The position numbers and the translations under genes are program-made. Below are positions 41,809 through 50,413 of a stretch of DNA of 64,000 nt, in pieces. The number at the start of each line of letters is the position of its first letter. Within the stretch, counting starts at the first letter, position 1. Under the pieces are notes generated by a model that was not told the origin of the DNA, did not search any database, and worked only from the letters and a program-made list of their open reading frames with translations. Source of the stretch: Athalassotoga sp964433875 (GTDB lineage Bacteria > Thermotogota > Thermotogae > Mesoaciditogales > Mesoaciditogaceae); NCBI GenBank assembly GCA_964433875.1, contig CAYSSO010000004.1, positions 1 to 64,000 of the forward strand, read 5' to 3'.

Positions 41809-42248
41809 TCCTTTCGGCAATTCTTGCAGGCGTTTTTTTGTACTTTGCCATATCTTTTTTTCACTTTGAGTGGACTGTATGGATCGTTTTTGTAGTTGCC
41901 GAGATACTGTCGCTCTTATTTCATAAAGGAATCCATTTTAGGACTTCTCAGATGACCTTTATCTTCCTCTACCTTATAATCTTTTTGCTCTGGGCAAAGG
42001 AGGGCATTTCTTTTGCTCCTCAATTCATCTATCTTTTGAGTTTTGCCGTCGTATCCTTTGTACTTTCCGATCTCTTCTTGAAGTTGTTTTTTAAAATATC
42101 CGGCTGGACTTTGGTCGGCATTACGGTATCATTGCTCATGTACGAAAGATTTGGTTCTATTATTTTGGCCATCGTTGTTGGCCTTATTGTAATTCCAATA
42201 GCATTAAGGGATCGAGAACGTGCCGGAGATAAAAATAGATCAGCCTAA
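41805..42248 (+). CDS. Membrane protein of unknown function
   Basis: This 147-residue protein has five to six hydrophobic segments and a short basic end (RDRERAGDKNRSA). No family was recognised. The GTG start overlaps the end of the YchF-like gene (GTGTGA), and the end overlaps the sliding-clamp-like gene by 29 bases. That places it in the same operon, but the context gives no function. Confidence 0.6.
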   Translation: MILSAILAGVFLYFAISFFHFEWTVWIVFVVAEILSLLFHKGIHFRTSQMTFIFLYLIIFLLWAKEGISFAPQFIYLLSFAVVSFVLSDLFLKLFFKISGWTLVGITVSLLMYERFGSIILAIVVGLIVIPIALRDRERAGDKNRSA

Positions 42249-43242
42249 ATTCAAAAGGTTCGTAAGGATTTTCGACAGGGTAAGCGGAACAATAGAGCCT
42301 TCGATGAGAAGGGCATATTTTTACACAAATCTCTCGACACTTATGGCCTACGGCACAGACGGATGCCTCTCAGTCGATCTTGAACTTGGATCTATCGAGC
42401 CATTTGACGGATTTTACACTGTTCCTCTCGACGATTTAAAGTTGCTTTTAAGAGAAAAGAGCGGAGAGGTAAGGATGAAGTTCGGATCTAATCTTCAAAT
42501 CTCAAGCGGGGCGGAGATAATATCTATCCTCCATCCATTTGTTTCAAATCCGAGAAGGTTAGATCCCATCGAGACGGAAGATAGGATATACGCGTCTCAA
42601 TTGAAAAGGGTACTTGATCTTGGAAGTATAATCTCGAGAGAAGGTCAGATGATCTTTGTTGGAGCGACAGAAAAGTTTATCTGTGCCAGCCAAGATTACG
42701 GCCATACGGGCATAGGTTTTACCGAATTCAAAGGTAGACCATTTTCTGTAGAGATTCCTTACGAGAGCGTGAGACATCTTGTAAAGGCTCTCGATGCGAT
42801 AAGAGAAGACAGGCTCGAGATCGGATATTCAAATAGAATCGGGATAAAATTCTCAGATGGAGTGTTGTCGATCTGTTCAACTCCTTCCGATACAGGCAAA
42901 ATAAATGAATTTCTTAACTTTGAAGCGGGTGATTTTGAGATCCCAACAAAAGCGTTAAAAGATGGATCAACATTTGCGGCGAGATTTCAAAGAAGAAATG
43001 GAGGAAGGGGATATTTAGAACTTTCAGACACGATGAAATTCATCGTCATCTCATCCATTTCAGCGTACGAATACAATTACCCCATCGAGTGGGGTAAGAT
43101 GATAAGGGTGGCCATAAGCCCTATGAAGTTCCAAAGGTTTTTTTCGCGCTTAAATGAAAAGTACGTAAAGGTCGGTATCAATCACGAATATCTTGTCTTT
43201 AAAGGTCTTCAATCTCTCATGATTGTCAGGATCGAAAAATGA
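42220..43242 (+). CDS. Divergent sliding-clamp-like (DnaN-fold) protein
   Basis: This 340-residue soluble protein resembles a beta clamp in outline: about three similar parts of roughly 110 residues. Each ends in a beta strand pattern such as TLMAYGTDGCLSVDLELG, MIFVGATEKFICASQDY and MKFIVISSISAYEY. Between them are helix-like segments VPLDDLKLLLREK, YESVRHLVKALDA and SPMKFQRFFSRLNEKYVKV. The end, YLVFKGLQSLMIVRIEK, recalls the clamp's hydrophobic terminal strand. The match is weak and by pattern only. A regulatory role at replication would be a guess. The GTG start has only a weak ribosome binding site and overlaps the membrane protein. Confidence 0.45.
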   Translation: MPEIKIDQPKFKRFVRIFDRVSGTIEPSMRRAYFYTNLSTLMAYGTDGCLSVDLELGSIEPFDGFYTVPLDDLKLLLREKSGEVRMKFGSNLQISSGAEIISILHPFVSNPRRLDPIETEDRIYASQLKRVLDLGSIISREGQMIFVGATEKFICASQDYGHTGIGFTEFKGRPFSVEIPYESVRHLVKALDAIREDRLEIGYSNRIGIKFSDGVLSICSTPSDTGKINEFLNFEAGDFEIPTKALKDGSTFAARFQRRNGGRGYLELSDTMKFIVISSISAYEYNYPIEWGKMIRVAISPMKFQRFFSRLNEKYVKVGINHEYLVFKGLQSLMIVRIEK

Positions 43243-43243
43243 T

Positions 43244-43591
43244 TTATTCTTCGTATTTCCTTACCTCTTCTAAGGTTTCAACGGCTCTTCTCAGATGTGG
43301 GATGACTATCGATCCTCCAACGATAAGACCAACATCGAAGGCCTCGAAGATCTCGGCATCGCTCAATCCTTCCTTTACACATTCGATTATATGATAAGTT
43401 ATACAATCATCGCATCTTAAAACCATAGAAGCGACAAGGCCAAGGAGTTCTTTTGTCTTTTTAGGAAGGGCGCCATTTTCGTACACGGCAGAGTCGAGAT
43501 TAAAAAATCTTTTTGTTGAGATCGTTCCCTGATTCAAGATCTTTTCATTCATCTTTTGACGGTAAATTTTGAACTCTTCGAGTTTTGACAT
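43244..43591 (-). CDS. Carboxymuconolactone decarboxylase-family (AhpD-like) protein
   Basis: This 115-residue helical protein has the CxxC motif in LVASMVLRCDDCITYHII, followed by the conserved His, as in AhpD-like alkylhydroperoxidases. The enzyme likely reduces peroxides or disulfides with this CxxC pair. It is not a true carboxymuconolactone decarboxylase, which lacks the pair. I set the start at the ATG at 43591, behind AAGAGGTGATACAG. It is convergent with the clamp-like gene with a one-base gap, and lies downstream of the rnf operon on the same strand. Confidence 0.85.
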   Translation of the reverse strand: MSKLEEFKIYRQKMNEKILNQGTISTKRFFNLDSAVYENGALPKKTKELLGLVASMVLRCDDCITYHIIECVKEGLSDAEIFEAFDVGLIVGGSIVIPHLRRAVETLEEVRKYEE

Positions 43592-43638
43592 CTGTATCAC
43601 CTCTTTTAAAAAGCCAATACCATTGCAATTGGTTTTAG

Positions 43639-43662
43639 AGAGGACAGGATATCCTGTCCTCT
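43639..43662. repeat. 24-base perfect palindrome after rnfB
   Basis: AGAGGACAGGAT is followed directly by its reverse complement ATCCTGTCCTCT. It sits 4 bases after the rnfB stop. No U run follows on the rnf strand, so it is not a standard terminator. It could still form a 3' hairpin stabilising the rnf message, or be an operator of the AhpD-like gene. Confidence 0.7.
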
Positions 43663-43665
43663 TAA

Positions 43666-43977
43666 TTATTTTTCATTAACTTTTTCGTTGGACACCGACA
43701 TTATATCCTTTATCTTGTCGCTAACGCCGGCCTTTCTTCCCGGCACGCAAAGATCGAAAGATGCGTGTTGCTCGACTATTGCGTGCGCGTAAGCGGCACA
43801 TCCTGCGTAGCCGCACATGCCGCAATTGGCGCCCGGGAGGACGTTGATTATCTCTTCAACCTTTGGATCTTCTTTGACTTCAAATTTTTTCGCGGCCACA
43901 GAAAGTGCCAGACCTATTCCAAAACCCATTATTCCAAGTACCAAAATAGAATAAACAAATGTCATCATGTCACTCAC
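43666..43977 (-). CDS. rnfB: RnfB subunit, short form without ferredoxin domain
   Basis: This 103-residue protein has one N-terminal membrane helix and the RnfB-type cluster motif GANCGMCGYAGCAAYAHAI with a fourth Cys in FDLCVPG. Most RnfB proteins are 180-330 residues and add one or more [4Fe-4S] ferredoxin domains after this point. Here the frame ends in a lysine/glutamate tail and a TAA stop, and no ferredoxin-like reading follows. It is the last gene of rnfCDGEAB and its start overlaps the rnfA stop. It is likely functional as the electron entry or relay with another ferredoxin. Confidence 0.85.
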   Translation of the reverse strand: MSDMMTFVYSILVLGIMGFGIGLALSVAAKKFEVKEDPKVEEIINVLPGANCGMCGYAGCAAYAHAIVEQHASFDLCVPGRKAGVSDKIKDIMSVSNEKVNEK

Positions 43978-44564
43978 GCCTTTATCATACCGTTAAAGGC
44001 CATAAAGCCCATCGAAAGGACAAAAGCCGTTATAAAAGCGGCTGGCATTCCTTCGAAGACAGGAGGAAGTTCGTCTATGCTAAGTCTTTCTCTTATAGAT
44101 GCGAAGAGAATAATCGCAAGGGCATAGCCGAGCGCAGAACCGACTGTGTTGAAGACTGTTTGAAGAAAATCGTAATTCTGGTTCAAATTCAAAAGCACAA
44201 CTCCAAGGACGGCGCAGTTCGTGGTTATGAGTGGAAGGTATATTCCGAGCGCATTGTAAAGTACGGGATTCGTTTTTTTAACGAAGATCTCTATGAACTG
44301 GACAAGAGCCGCTATTACAAGAACGAAAACGAGAATTTGCAAAAATTCTATGTGCCAGGCCACAAGCAGAAGGTTAAGTATCCACGCGGCAAGACCCGAG
44401 ACAACCATGACGAATATAACGGCTATTGACATTCCGACGGCCGTATCTATTTTCTGCGATACTCCAAAGAAAGAGCACATTCCGAGGAATCGGGAGAGCA
44501 AAAAGTTGTAAACTAACATCGCAGAAAACATCAAAGCAAATAATTCACCAAAATTCGCGCTCAT
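43974..44564 (-). CDS. rnfA: Rnf complex subunit RnfA
   Basis: This 196-residue membrane subunit has six helices. The RnfA/NqrE-type pattern NFLLSRFLGMCSFFGVSQKIDTA is seen near the N terminus, and LPLITTNCAVLGVVLLN contains the conserved Cys that helps bind an intramembrane iron centre with the matching Cys of RnfE. It overlaps rnfB (4 bases) and rnfE (4 bases). Confidence 0.95.
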   Translation of the reverse strand: MSANFGELFALMFSAMLVYNFLLSRFLGMCSFFGVSQKIDTAVGMSIAVIFVMVVSGLAAWILNLLLVAWHIEFLQILVFVLVIAALVQFIEIFVKKTNPVLYNALGIYLPLITTNCAVLGVVLLNLNQNYDFLQTVFNTVGSALGYALAIILFASIRERLSIDELPPVFEGMPAAFITAFVLSMGFMAFNGMIKA

Positions 44565-45199
44565 TTATTTTCACTTCCTTGCGGTTTTCTTTCACTTCTT
44601 ATTTTCCCTATATATCTGAACAATCCCATGTAAAGCCCTATGACAAGGAATGCTCCCGGAGGAAGCGCCACGACAAAAACATTGTAGGCCTCAGGCCATA
44701 TTCTGTACCCAAAAATAGTGCCGGCATCAAATAATTCTCTTGTTATTCCTATAAGCATTATGGCACCGAGAAAGCCTATGCCCATACCAAGCCCATCGAG
44801 GAATGATTGCCATGGACCGTGCTTGGATGCGAAGGCCTCGGCACGCCCGAGTGGAATACAGTTAACGACTATCAAAGGTATGTATATTCCAAGGCTTACC
44901 CACAAACTATAAGTATAACCGTGCATCAAAAGGTTTACCATCGTGACAAATGCGGCTATTATTGATATGTATACGGGTATTCTTATTTGATTGGGAATAA
45001 CATTTCTTACGAATGAGATGAACAAATTCGAGATCGCGAGGACTCCGAGTGTTGCCAATCCCATGCCAAGCGCGTTTTCAGCACTTGTCGAAACGGCAAG
45101 CACGGGACACATTCCGAGCACTTGAACAAATGTCGGATTTTGTTTTATCCATCCAGCCGTTAAAACGGCCCAGTCTGAAAGTTTGTTTTCGGCCATCAC
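44561..45199 (-). CDS. rnfE: Rnf complex subunit RnfE
   Basis: This 212-residue membrane subunit has six helices and forms the inverted partner of RnfA. The pattern LGMCPVLAVSTSAENALGMG, with its Cys, and IPLIVVNCIPLGRAEAFASKHG are characteristic. The intramembrane Fe site is shared with RnfA. The start overlaps the end of rnfG by 4 bases. Confidence 0.95.
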   Translation of the reverse strand: MMAENKLSDWAVLTAGWIKQNPTFVQVLGMCPVLAVSTSAENALGMGLATLGVLAISNLFISFVRNVIPNQIRIPVYISIIAAFVTMVNLLMHGYTYSLWVSLGIYIPLIVVNCIPLGRAEAFASKHGPWQSFLDGLGMGIGFLGAIMLIGITRELFDAGTIFGYRIWPEAYNVFVVALPPGAFLVIGLYMGLFRYIGKIRSERKPQGSENK

Positions 45200-45915
45200 T
45201 TTGCCTCCTTTTCAAGAAATTCATACATGGCATTCAATGTATTCGCAACAGATCTTGGGGTTATCGTCGCTCCGGTCATAACATCGCTTGTGACTACAAT
45301 TCCTTCTTTTTTGTAGTTTGGAATTTCAGATTTGTAATTTGCCGGTAACGGGAAAAGATCTGCGTCTTTGTTTACTTTTATGCCATCTTTGAAACCTGAA
45401 TTCGGTATGTCAAAAAATCTGCTTCTGACATCCGGATCGTTTATCTTTGCTCCAAGGCCTGGTGTCTCATTCGAATAATCTATTACATCTATGGCATTTT
45501 CAAAGAATCCTCCGTTTTTTTGCTGGATAAAAGATGCGACGGTTACAACCCTCCCACCAAAGCCTATACCGTAACCTGTTAAGACGTAGATGTTGCTTCC
45601 GTCCTTTCCCTTAAAAAGGTAAGCGGGAGAAAGGACATAGCCGGGTAATTTGGGATTGGAGTAGAGTACGCCAGAAGAGTTTGATTTCCATATCTTAGCG
45701 TTAAGTTCAGCCATAGTTTGGGGAATCTGGCTTTGACTGACAAGCAACTGTCCCGTCGTCTGATCTGTAAGCACAAACTTTATAGCCTCAAACTTGGCGT
45801 TCAAATCGGCCTTTGCAATAGGTGCGTATGTCATGAGATAAATGCCAGCCAGACCGACTCCTATTATGACCATTACAAGTGTAAGGATTAAGGCAATTTT
45901 AACGTGGTTAGACAT
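45196..45915 (-). CDS. rnfG: Rnf complex subunit RnfG (covalent FMN)
   Basis: This 239-residue subunit has one N-terminal membrane helix and a periplasmic FMN-binding domain. The flavinylation motif is VMTGATITPRSV, with the second Thr as the likely FMN carrier. The usual extracytoplasmic FMN-binding fold is visible (GYGIGFGGRVVTVASF and ETPGLGAKINDPD). It overlaps rnfD by 8 bases. Confidence 0.93.
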   Translation of the reverse strand: MSNHVKIALILTLVMVIIGVGLAGIYLMTYAPIAKADLNAKFEAIKFVLTDQTTGQLLVSQSQIPQTMAELNAKIWKSNSSGVLYSNPKLPGYVLSPAYLFKGKDGSNIYVLTGYGIGFGGRVVTVASFIQQKNGGFFENAIDVIDYSNETPGLGAKINDPDVRSRFFDIPNSGFKDGIKVNKDADLFPLPANYKSEIPNYKKEGIVVTSDVMTGATITPRSVANTLNAMYEFLEKEAK

Positions 45916-46897
45916 TTTCTTTCACCGTCCCGAAGACTCTTCTTTTGGTAAACTGGTTTATGAATGGTACAAGTGCGTTCATAAGAATTATGGCAAAATT
46001 GACGCCTTCAGGATACGCCCCAATGTATCTTATAAGTACGGTTATAACGCCAGCACCTATTCCAAAGATCCATTTCCCTCGCGGTGTGACAGGGCTTGTA
46101 ACGGGATCTGTTGCCATAAAGAGAGCACCTAACATTAAACCACCAACCATTATCGAAGTTAAAGGATCGTAATAAGCCGAAGGATTGGCAAGCCAGAAGA
46201 TGGCGGAAAGCACAAAGGTTGTTCCTATGTATGCAACGGGTATTTCGTATGAAACGATTTTTCTCCACCACAGATAAAGGAAACCTATTATCAAAAGCAA
46301 AGCACTCGTCTCACCGGCGGAACCTGGAATTATCCCAAGAAATGATGTCCATGTTAGATTATGAAAAAGTTGTGTTGCGGCGGCGACTCCGTGCAATTTT
46401 GCCTCTCCTAAAGGAGTCGCAGTGGTGGCCACATCGTACGCCGGAGTCCAGAAGTGAAGCCAGTTGACTTGCGGCCACGTTATCATTGCAACTGGAAAGG
46501 AGATGTACATGAAAAGACGTCCCACCAGTGCTGGATTGAAGGGATTATTTCCTATGCCTCCGAATATTTCCTTTCCTATGATTATCGCGACTAAAATACC
46601 CGTGGCCATCGTCCACCATGATATACCGGCCGGGACGTTGAAAACAAGCAAAAGCGCTGTAACGGAAGCAGAGAGATCGGGAACAAAATCCTTCTTTTTT
46701 CTGAAAACTCTCATGACAAAAAATTCGAGAAATTCTGCAAAAGCCATGGATCCAATCTCTAAAAGTAGCATGTACCATCCCCACATCAAAACTGCCAAGA
46801 TGGCTGCCGGAGTTAGGGCTATGAGAACATCTAACATTATCCTTCTTGTCGATATATTGTCGTGAATGTGGGGAGCCGGTCCTGTGAGTAATTTCAT
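45908..46897 (-). CDS. rnfD: Rnf complex subunit RnfD (covalent FMN)
   Basis: This 329-residue membrane subunit has about nine helices and resembles NqrB. The FMN-attachment site is the Thr in DVATTATPLGEAK. The N-terminal TGPAPHIHDNISTRRIMLDV and the conserved end are typical. The start at 46897 is supported by AGGAGATGATCTT; an upstream in-frame ATG lies within rnfC's end and is not preferred. Confidence 0.94.
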   Translation of the reverse strand: MKLLTGPAPHIHDNISTRRIMLDVLIALTPAAILAVLMWGWYMLLLEIGSMAFAEFLEFFVMRVFRKKKDFVPDLSASVTALLLVFNVPAGISWWTMATGILVAIIIGKEIFGGIGNNPFNPALVGRLFMYISFPVAMITWPQVNWLHFWTPAYDVATTATPLGEAKLHGVAAATQLFHNLTWTSFLGIIPGSAGETSALLLIIGFLYLWWRKIVSYEIPVAYIGTTFVLSAIFWLANPSAYYDPLTSIMVGGLMLGALFMATDPVTSPVTPRGKWIFGIGAGVITVLIRYIGAYPEGVNFAIILMNALVPFINQFTKRRVFGTVKENV

Positions 46898-46901
46898 AAG
46901 A

Positions 46902-48203
46902 TCATCTCCTACCAAGAGTTCTAACAACTAATTTTGCGGTCTTAAAAGCCTTAACGTGATCTATGTTTGCAGGACACACATAGGCACACGAGCCACACTC
47001 TATGCAATCCATCAGATGCTCTTCTTTCATCTCATTGAACATCTTTTTCTTAAACATCTTGTAAAGCAGGTAAGGCTCAAGTTGTGTCGGGCATGCCTCA
47101 ACGCATCTATAACACCTTATACAATTAGTTTCCGCGTCTTTTTTCACAATACCTTCAGGCAAAAAGGTTATTCCAGATGTACCTTTCGAGATCCCTATCT
47201 GAATGGAGTCTACGGAGACACCCGTCATCGGGCCACCGAGTATGACGCGGCCGCTTTCCGTATTCACTTCTGCGTAATCTAAAAGATCGGAGATAGGCGT
47301 TCCTATCCTTGCGAAAACATTCTTTTGATTTTTTACGCCTTCCCCTGTTAAGGTTAGACCTCTTTCTATAAGCGGTTCTCCAAATTCAAGTGCGCGATAA
47401 ATTGCCCTTGCAGTCGAAACATTATCCACGACAACGCCCACATCCATTGGGAGGCCGCCGGATGGTACCTGCTTTTTTGTTATGGCATAGATAAGATGTT
47501 TTTCCGATCCCTGAGGATATTTCGTTGGAAGCGCAACAACCTCGATTCCAAAAGCATTTCCGGCTTTTTTCATACTCTCGATGGCGTCGGGTTTGTTCTC
47601 TTCAATGCCTACGAAGATCTTCGTTGCCCCGACAGATTTTGCAATGGCAACGCCGCCTTTACATATCTCTTCGGCATATTCAACCATCATGCGCTGATCT
47701 ATCGTCAGATATGGCTCGCATTCGGCACCGTTCAGGATAACGGTATCTACTTTTTTTGAGGGTGAAAGTTTAACGTGCGTTGGGAAGGTTGCACCTCCAA
47801 GGCCTACGATGCCAGCCTCGGCGACCCTTTTTTTGATCTCTTCAGGGGTATATTCGGTGTAGGGCTTGGCGCTTAACTTTACCCACTCATCTTCTGCCGT
47901 TCTCTCGATGACAACGACGTCTGCCGGCCTTCCGGTAACTGGATGTTTTTCTTTTTTTATCTCAATTACCTTTCCTGTTACTGGTGAATGAAGAGGAACA
48001 GAAACGAAACCGTCTGCCTCCGCTATTTTTTGGCCGGTCTTCACCTCACTTCCGACCTGAACAATTAGTTTCGGAGGGTTGCCAGAGTTTTGGGCCACAA
48101 ATATGGAATATCTCTTTGATGGTTTTAGATTCTCAATCTTGGAATCTTTTGCCAGTTTTTTGGTGGGAGGATGGATTCCTCCTTTAAATCTCCAGACCAA
48201 CAA
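46902..48203 (-). CDS. rnfC: Rnf complex subunit RnfC
   Basis: This 433-residue cytosolic subunit is the electron-exchange site of the ferredoxin:NAD+ oxidoreductase, which links ferredoxin oxidation to ion pumping. The NADH/FMN-binding region (GIVGLGGATFPTHVK) and SLBB-like part come first. Two [4Fe-4S] motifs follow, CIRCYRCVEACP and CIECGSCAYVCP. The TTG start is preceded by AAGGAGATGAGAGATC. It is the first gene of the rnfCDGEAB operon, the order in many Thermotogota and Clostridia. There is no obvious promoter in the 14 bases after pgi, so it is probably cotranscribed with apt-pgi. Confidence 0.94.
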   Translation of the reverse strand: MLVWRFKGGIHPPTKKLAKDSKIENLKPSKRYSIFVAQNSGNPPKLIVQVGSEVKTGQKIAEADGFVSVPLHSPVTGKVIEIKKEKHPVTGRPADVVVIERTAEDEWVKLSAKPYTEYTPEEIKKRVAEAGIVGLGGATFPTHVKLSPSKKVDTVILNGAECEPYLTIDQRMMVEYAEEICKGGVAIAKSVGATKIFVGIEENKPDAIESMKKAGNAFGIEVVALPTKYPQGSEKHLIYAITKKQVPSGGLPMDVGVVVDNVSTARAIYRALEFGEPLIERGLTLTGEGVKNQKNVFARIGTPISDLLDYAEVNTESGRVILGGPMTGVSVDSIQIGISKGTSGITFLPEGIVKKDAETNCIRCYRCVEACPTQLEPYLLYKMFKKKMFNEMKEEHLMDCIECGSCAYVCPANIDHVKAFKTAKLVVRTLGRR

Positions 48204-48217
48204 GATCTCTCATCTCC

Positions 48218-49588
48218 TTAAATTTTAAAGGTTTTTAGATTTTTCTTTAAATCTTCGATGTGTGTCTTCTGATCTTCATATCCCTTTCTGTTCATCAAAG
48301 CGTAGGTGTTTTTCTTTCCGAGTTCGACTCCCGGCTGATCAAATGTGTTTATGTTGTACAAAAAGCCCATAGCGGTAACAAGAATCTCGTAATATCCAAA
48401 GAATCTTCCAATTTCACCTTCATCTATTGATTCAAGGGAAATAGTCAAATTTGGCCTTCCGTGTTCGAGAAGGGCAAGACCAGTGGCTTCCTGTTCGTAA
48501 TTTATAAGTTCTTCGAGGCCATGGCCGCAAAGGTAAGAAAGTTCTTTTCTGTCATGATGAATTACCGGTATTTTTAAGTTTCTTCTGAATTTTTCGACTC
48601 TGAGAAATGTTATTATCTTGTCATTAGGTCCTTCCATGTAAAGTTGAACTTGAGAATGCTGATCTATAGTTCCAAGGGATTTTATAGGAGTCTGTCCGGC
48701 ATGTACAGTTTCTCCCGTAAGCGATTTTTCTTTTCCAAGAGATTCGGCCCACAACTGCCTGTACCAGTCCGCGAGGGTGTAAAGCGCGTTTGAATATGGC
48801 ATCATAACGGATATGGATTTGCCTTTCTGAGAATAAAGATAATGAATGGCACTGTTTAAAAGCACTGGATTTTTAAAGGTATCATCTTCTTCTTTGAATC
48901 TGTCGAGTTCTTCCTGCGCGCCGTTTAACATCTTCCTTATATCGACGCCCAAAGCGGCGGCGCTTAGCAGGCCGACTGCTGTGAGCACGCTGAACCTTCC
49001 TCCGACATTTGGGGGTATATCGAGAACAGGGATGTCTTCGTCTATGGCGATCTTTCTTAAGACCCCTTCGACTGGATCGGTTGTGAAGATAAGGTGATCT
49101 CTCGGATCAAGTCCTCGCGTTTCGAGAAGTCCTCTTACGATTAAATAATTACTCATCGTTTCGGCAGTCGATCCTGATTTGCTCACAACATTGAACACAC
49201 TTTCGGCCGGATCGATGACATCGAGAATCGATCCGATATGTTCCGGATCGACATTATCCATTACGAAGAATTTCGGAAGGTTATTTCTTTTTTCTCTCGG
49301 CAGACTATTCCACATGGGATGGCGAAGGGCTCCCTGAATAGCCTGATTTCCAAGGGCGGATCCACCTATACCCACAAGAACAAAATTCTCAAAATTTTTG
49401 CATCTTTCTGCCATTTTGAGAATACTGCCTATGTGTGATTGATCGCTGAACACCTTGGCAAAGCCCGGGGGATTTTGCCTGAAATTTTCGAGAAAAGTGT
49501 GTAATCTTCCGGTTATTCCCTTTATATCTTCATATCTGATGCCATCAGATAAGTTCTCACCAAAAGCATTGGTGAAATCGAATTTCAA
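48218..49588 (-). CDS. pgi: Glucose-6-phosphate isomerase
   Basis: This 456-residue glycolytic isomerase interconverts glucose and fructose 6-phosphates. The signatures are VVSKSGSTAETMSNYLIVRG, and the C-terminal GVELGKKNTYALM. The short form (about 450 residues) is normal for Thermotogota and Firmicutes. A TTG start follows GGGAGGAATTTATT. It lies between apt and rnfC on the same strand. Confidence 0.94.
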   Translation of the reverse strand: MKFDFTNAFGENLSDGIRYEDIKGITGRLHTFLENFRQNPPGFAKVFSDQSHIGSILKMAERCKNFENFVLVGIGGSALGNQAIQGALRHPMWNSLPREKRNNLPKFFVMDNVDPEHIGSILDVIDPAESVFNVVSKSGSTAETMSNYLIVRGLLETRGLDPRDHLIFTTDPVEGVLRKIAIDEDIPVLDIPPNVGGRFSVLTAVGLLSAAALGVDIRKMLNGAQEELDRFKEEDDTFKNPVLLNSAIHYLYSQKGKSISVMMPYSNALYTLADWYRQLWAESLGKEKSLTGETVHAGQTPIKSLGTIDQHSQVQLYMEGPNDKIITFLRVEKFRRNLKIPVIHHDRKELSYLCGHGLEELINYEQEATGLALLEHGRPNLTISLESIDEGEIGRFFGYYEILVTAMGFLYNINTFDQPGVELGKKNTYALMNRKGYEDQKTHIEDLKKNLKTFKI

Positions 49589-49615
49589 AATAAATTCCTC
49601 CCTTCAAGACATAAA

Positions 49616-50131
49616 TTAATATGTCAAAAGCGTTTTAACCTCATAATTTCTAAGGTTCTTTCTCGGCTCGAGGAAAGAGAGTTCCCCAAGAAAGACCATT
49701 CCACTGACTATTCCGCCTAATTTTTCAACGAGGTGGGCCATTGCAAGGGAAGTGCCACCCGTTGCAAGTATGTCATCAATTATTACAACCCTTTCATTTG
49801 GATCTATTGCATCGACGTGCATTTCAATTTTTGATTTGGCATACTCAAGGTAATATTCTTCGTTTATTGTGAAATAAGGCAATTTGCCCGGTTTTCTTAT
49901 TGGGACGAAACCCGCTTTCAGATTGTAAGCGATGGGAGCCGCGAAAATAAAGCCGCGCGCTTCTGCAGCGACGATCTTTTGAGGATTGAATTGTGCGGCC
50001 AGTTTAGACATTTCTTCTATGGCAAATGCAAAAGCCTCCGGATCTTTCAAAAGAGGAGTTATGTCCTTAAAAACAACTCCTTCTTTTGGAAAATTCTGTA
50101 TATCACGTATGTAAGATTTAAGTTCTATCAA
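49616..50131 (-). CDS. apt: Adenine phosphoribosyltransferase
   Basis: This 171-residue purine salvage enzyme makes AMP from adenine and PRPP. The PRPP motif is RVVIIDDILATGGTS, and the N-terminal part holds FKDITPLLKDP. The hood AEARGFIFAAPIAYNL and the flexible loop region RKPGKLPYF are present. A TTG start follows GGAGGAAGTGTAAACT. A 24-base dyad lies upstream. Confidence 0.93.
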   Translation of the reverse strand: MIELKSYIRDIQNFPKEGVVFKDITPLLKDPEAFAFAIEEMSKLAAQFNPQKIVAAEARGFIFAAPIAYNLKAGFVPIRKPGKLPYFTINEEYYLEYAKSKIEMHVDAIDPNERVVIIDDILATGGTSLAMAHLVEKLGGIVSGMVFLGELSFLEPRKNLRNYEVKTLLTY

Positions 50132-50173
50132 AGTTTACACTTCCTCCCGATCGAATTTGCACATGAAATATGA

Positions 50174-50197
50174 TATCACAAAAAATACTTTGTGATA
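50174..50197. repeat. Dyad symmetry upstream of apt
   Basis: Arms TATCACAAA (50174-50182) and TTTGTGATA (50189-50197) flank 6 bases, 43 bases before the apt start. The position fits an operator over the promoter or a 5' hairpin. The half-site order (TCACA first, TGTGA second) is opposite to CRP and Rex sites. Confidence 0.55.
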
Positions 50198-50413
50198 AAC
50201 GAGATAATTATACCAGTTTTAATGCTTTTTTAAGAAAGCATTCTCCAACAGAAGTGGGGAAATTCCTGCTTAAAAAGGGTTAAAATCTTTGATCAAGCAA
50301 AAGTCCATCCGGGTAGTTCCTAAATTTAAATCATAAGTTAATACAAAATTCAATAATACAAAAGTAAAAAGTTCAAAAATGAATTATATGATATTGAAAT
50401 GGAGGGTGAAAGA

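Noticed and set aside
50174..50197. CRP or Rex operator at the apt promoter
   Set aside because: Both need TGTGA first and TCACA second; here the order is reversed.
50221..50242. AATGCTTT/AAAGCATT hairpin as a terminator
   Set aside because: It lies between divergent promoters and no T run follows on either strand.
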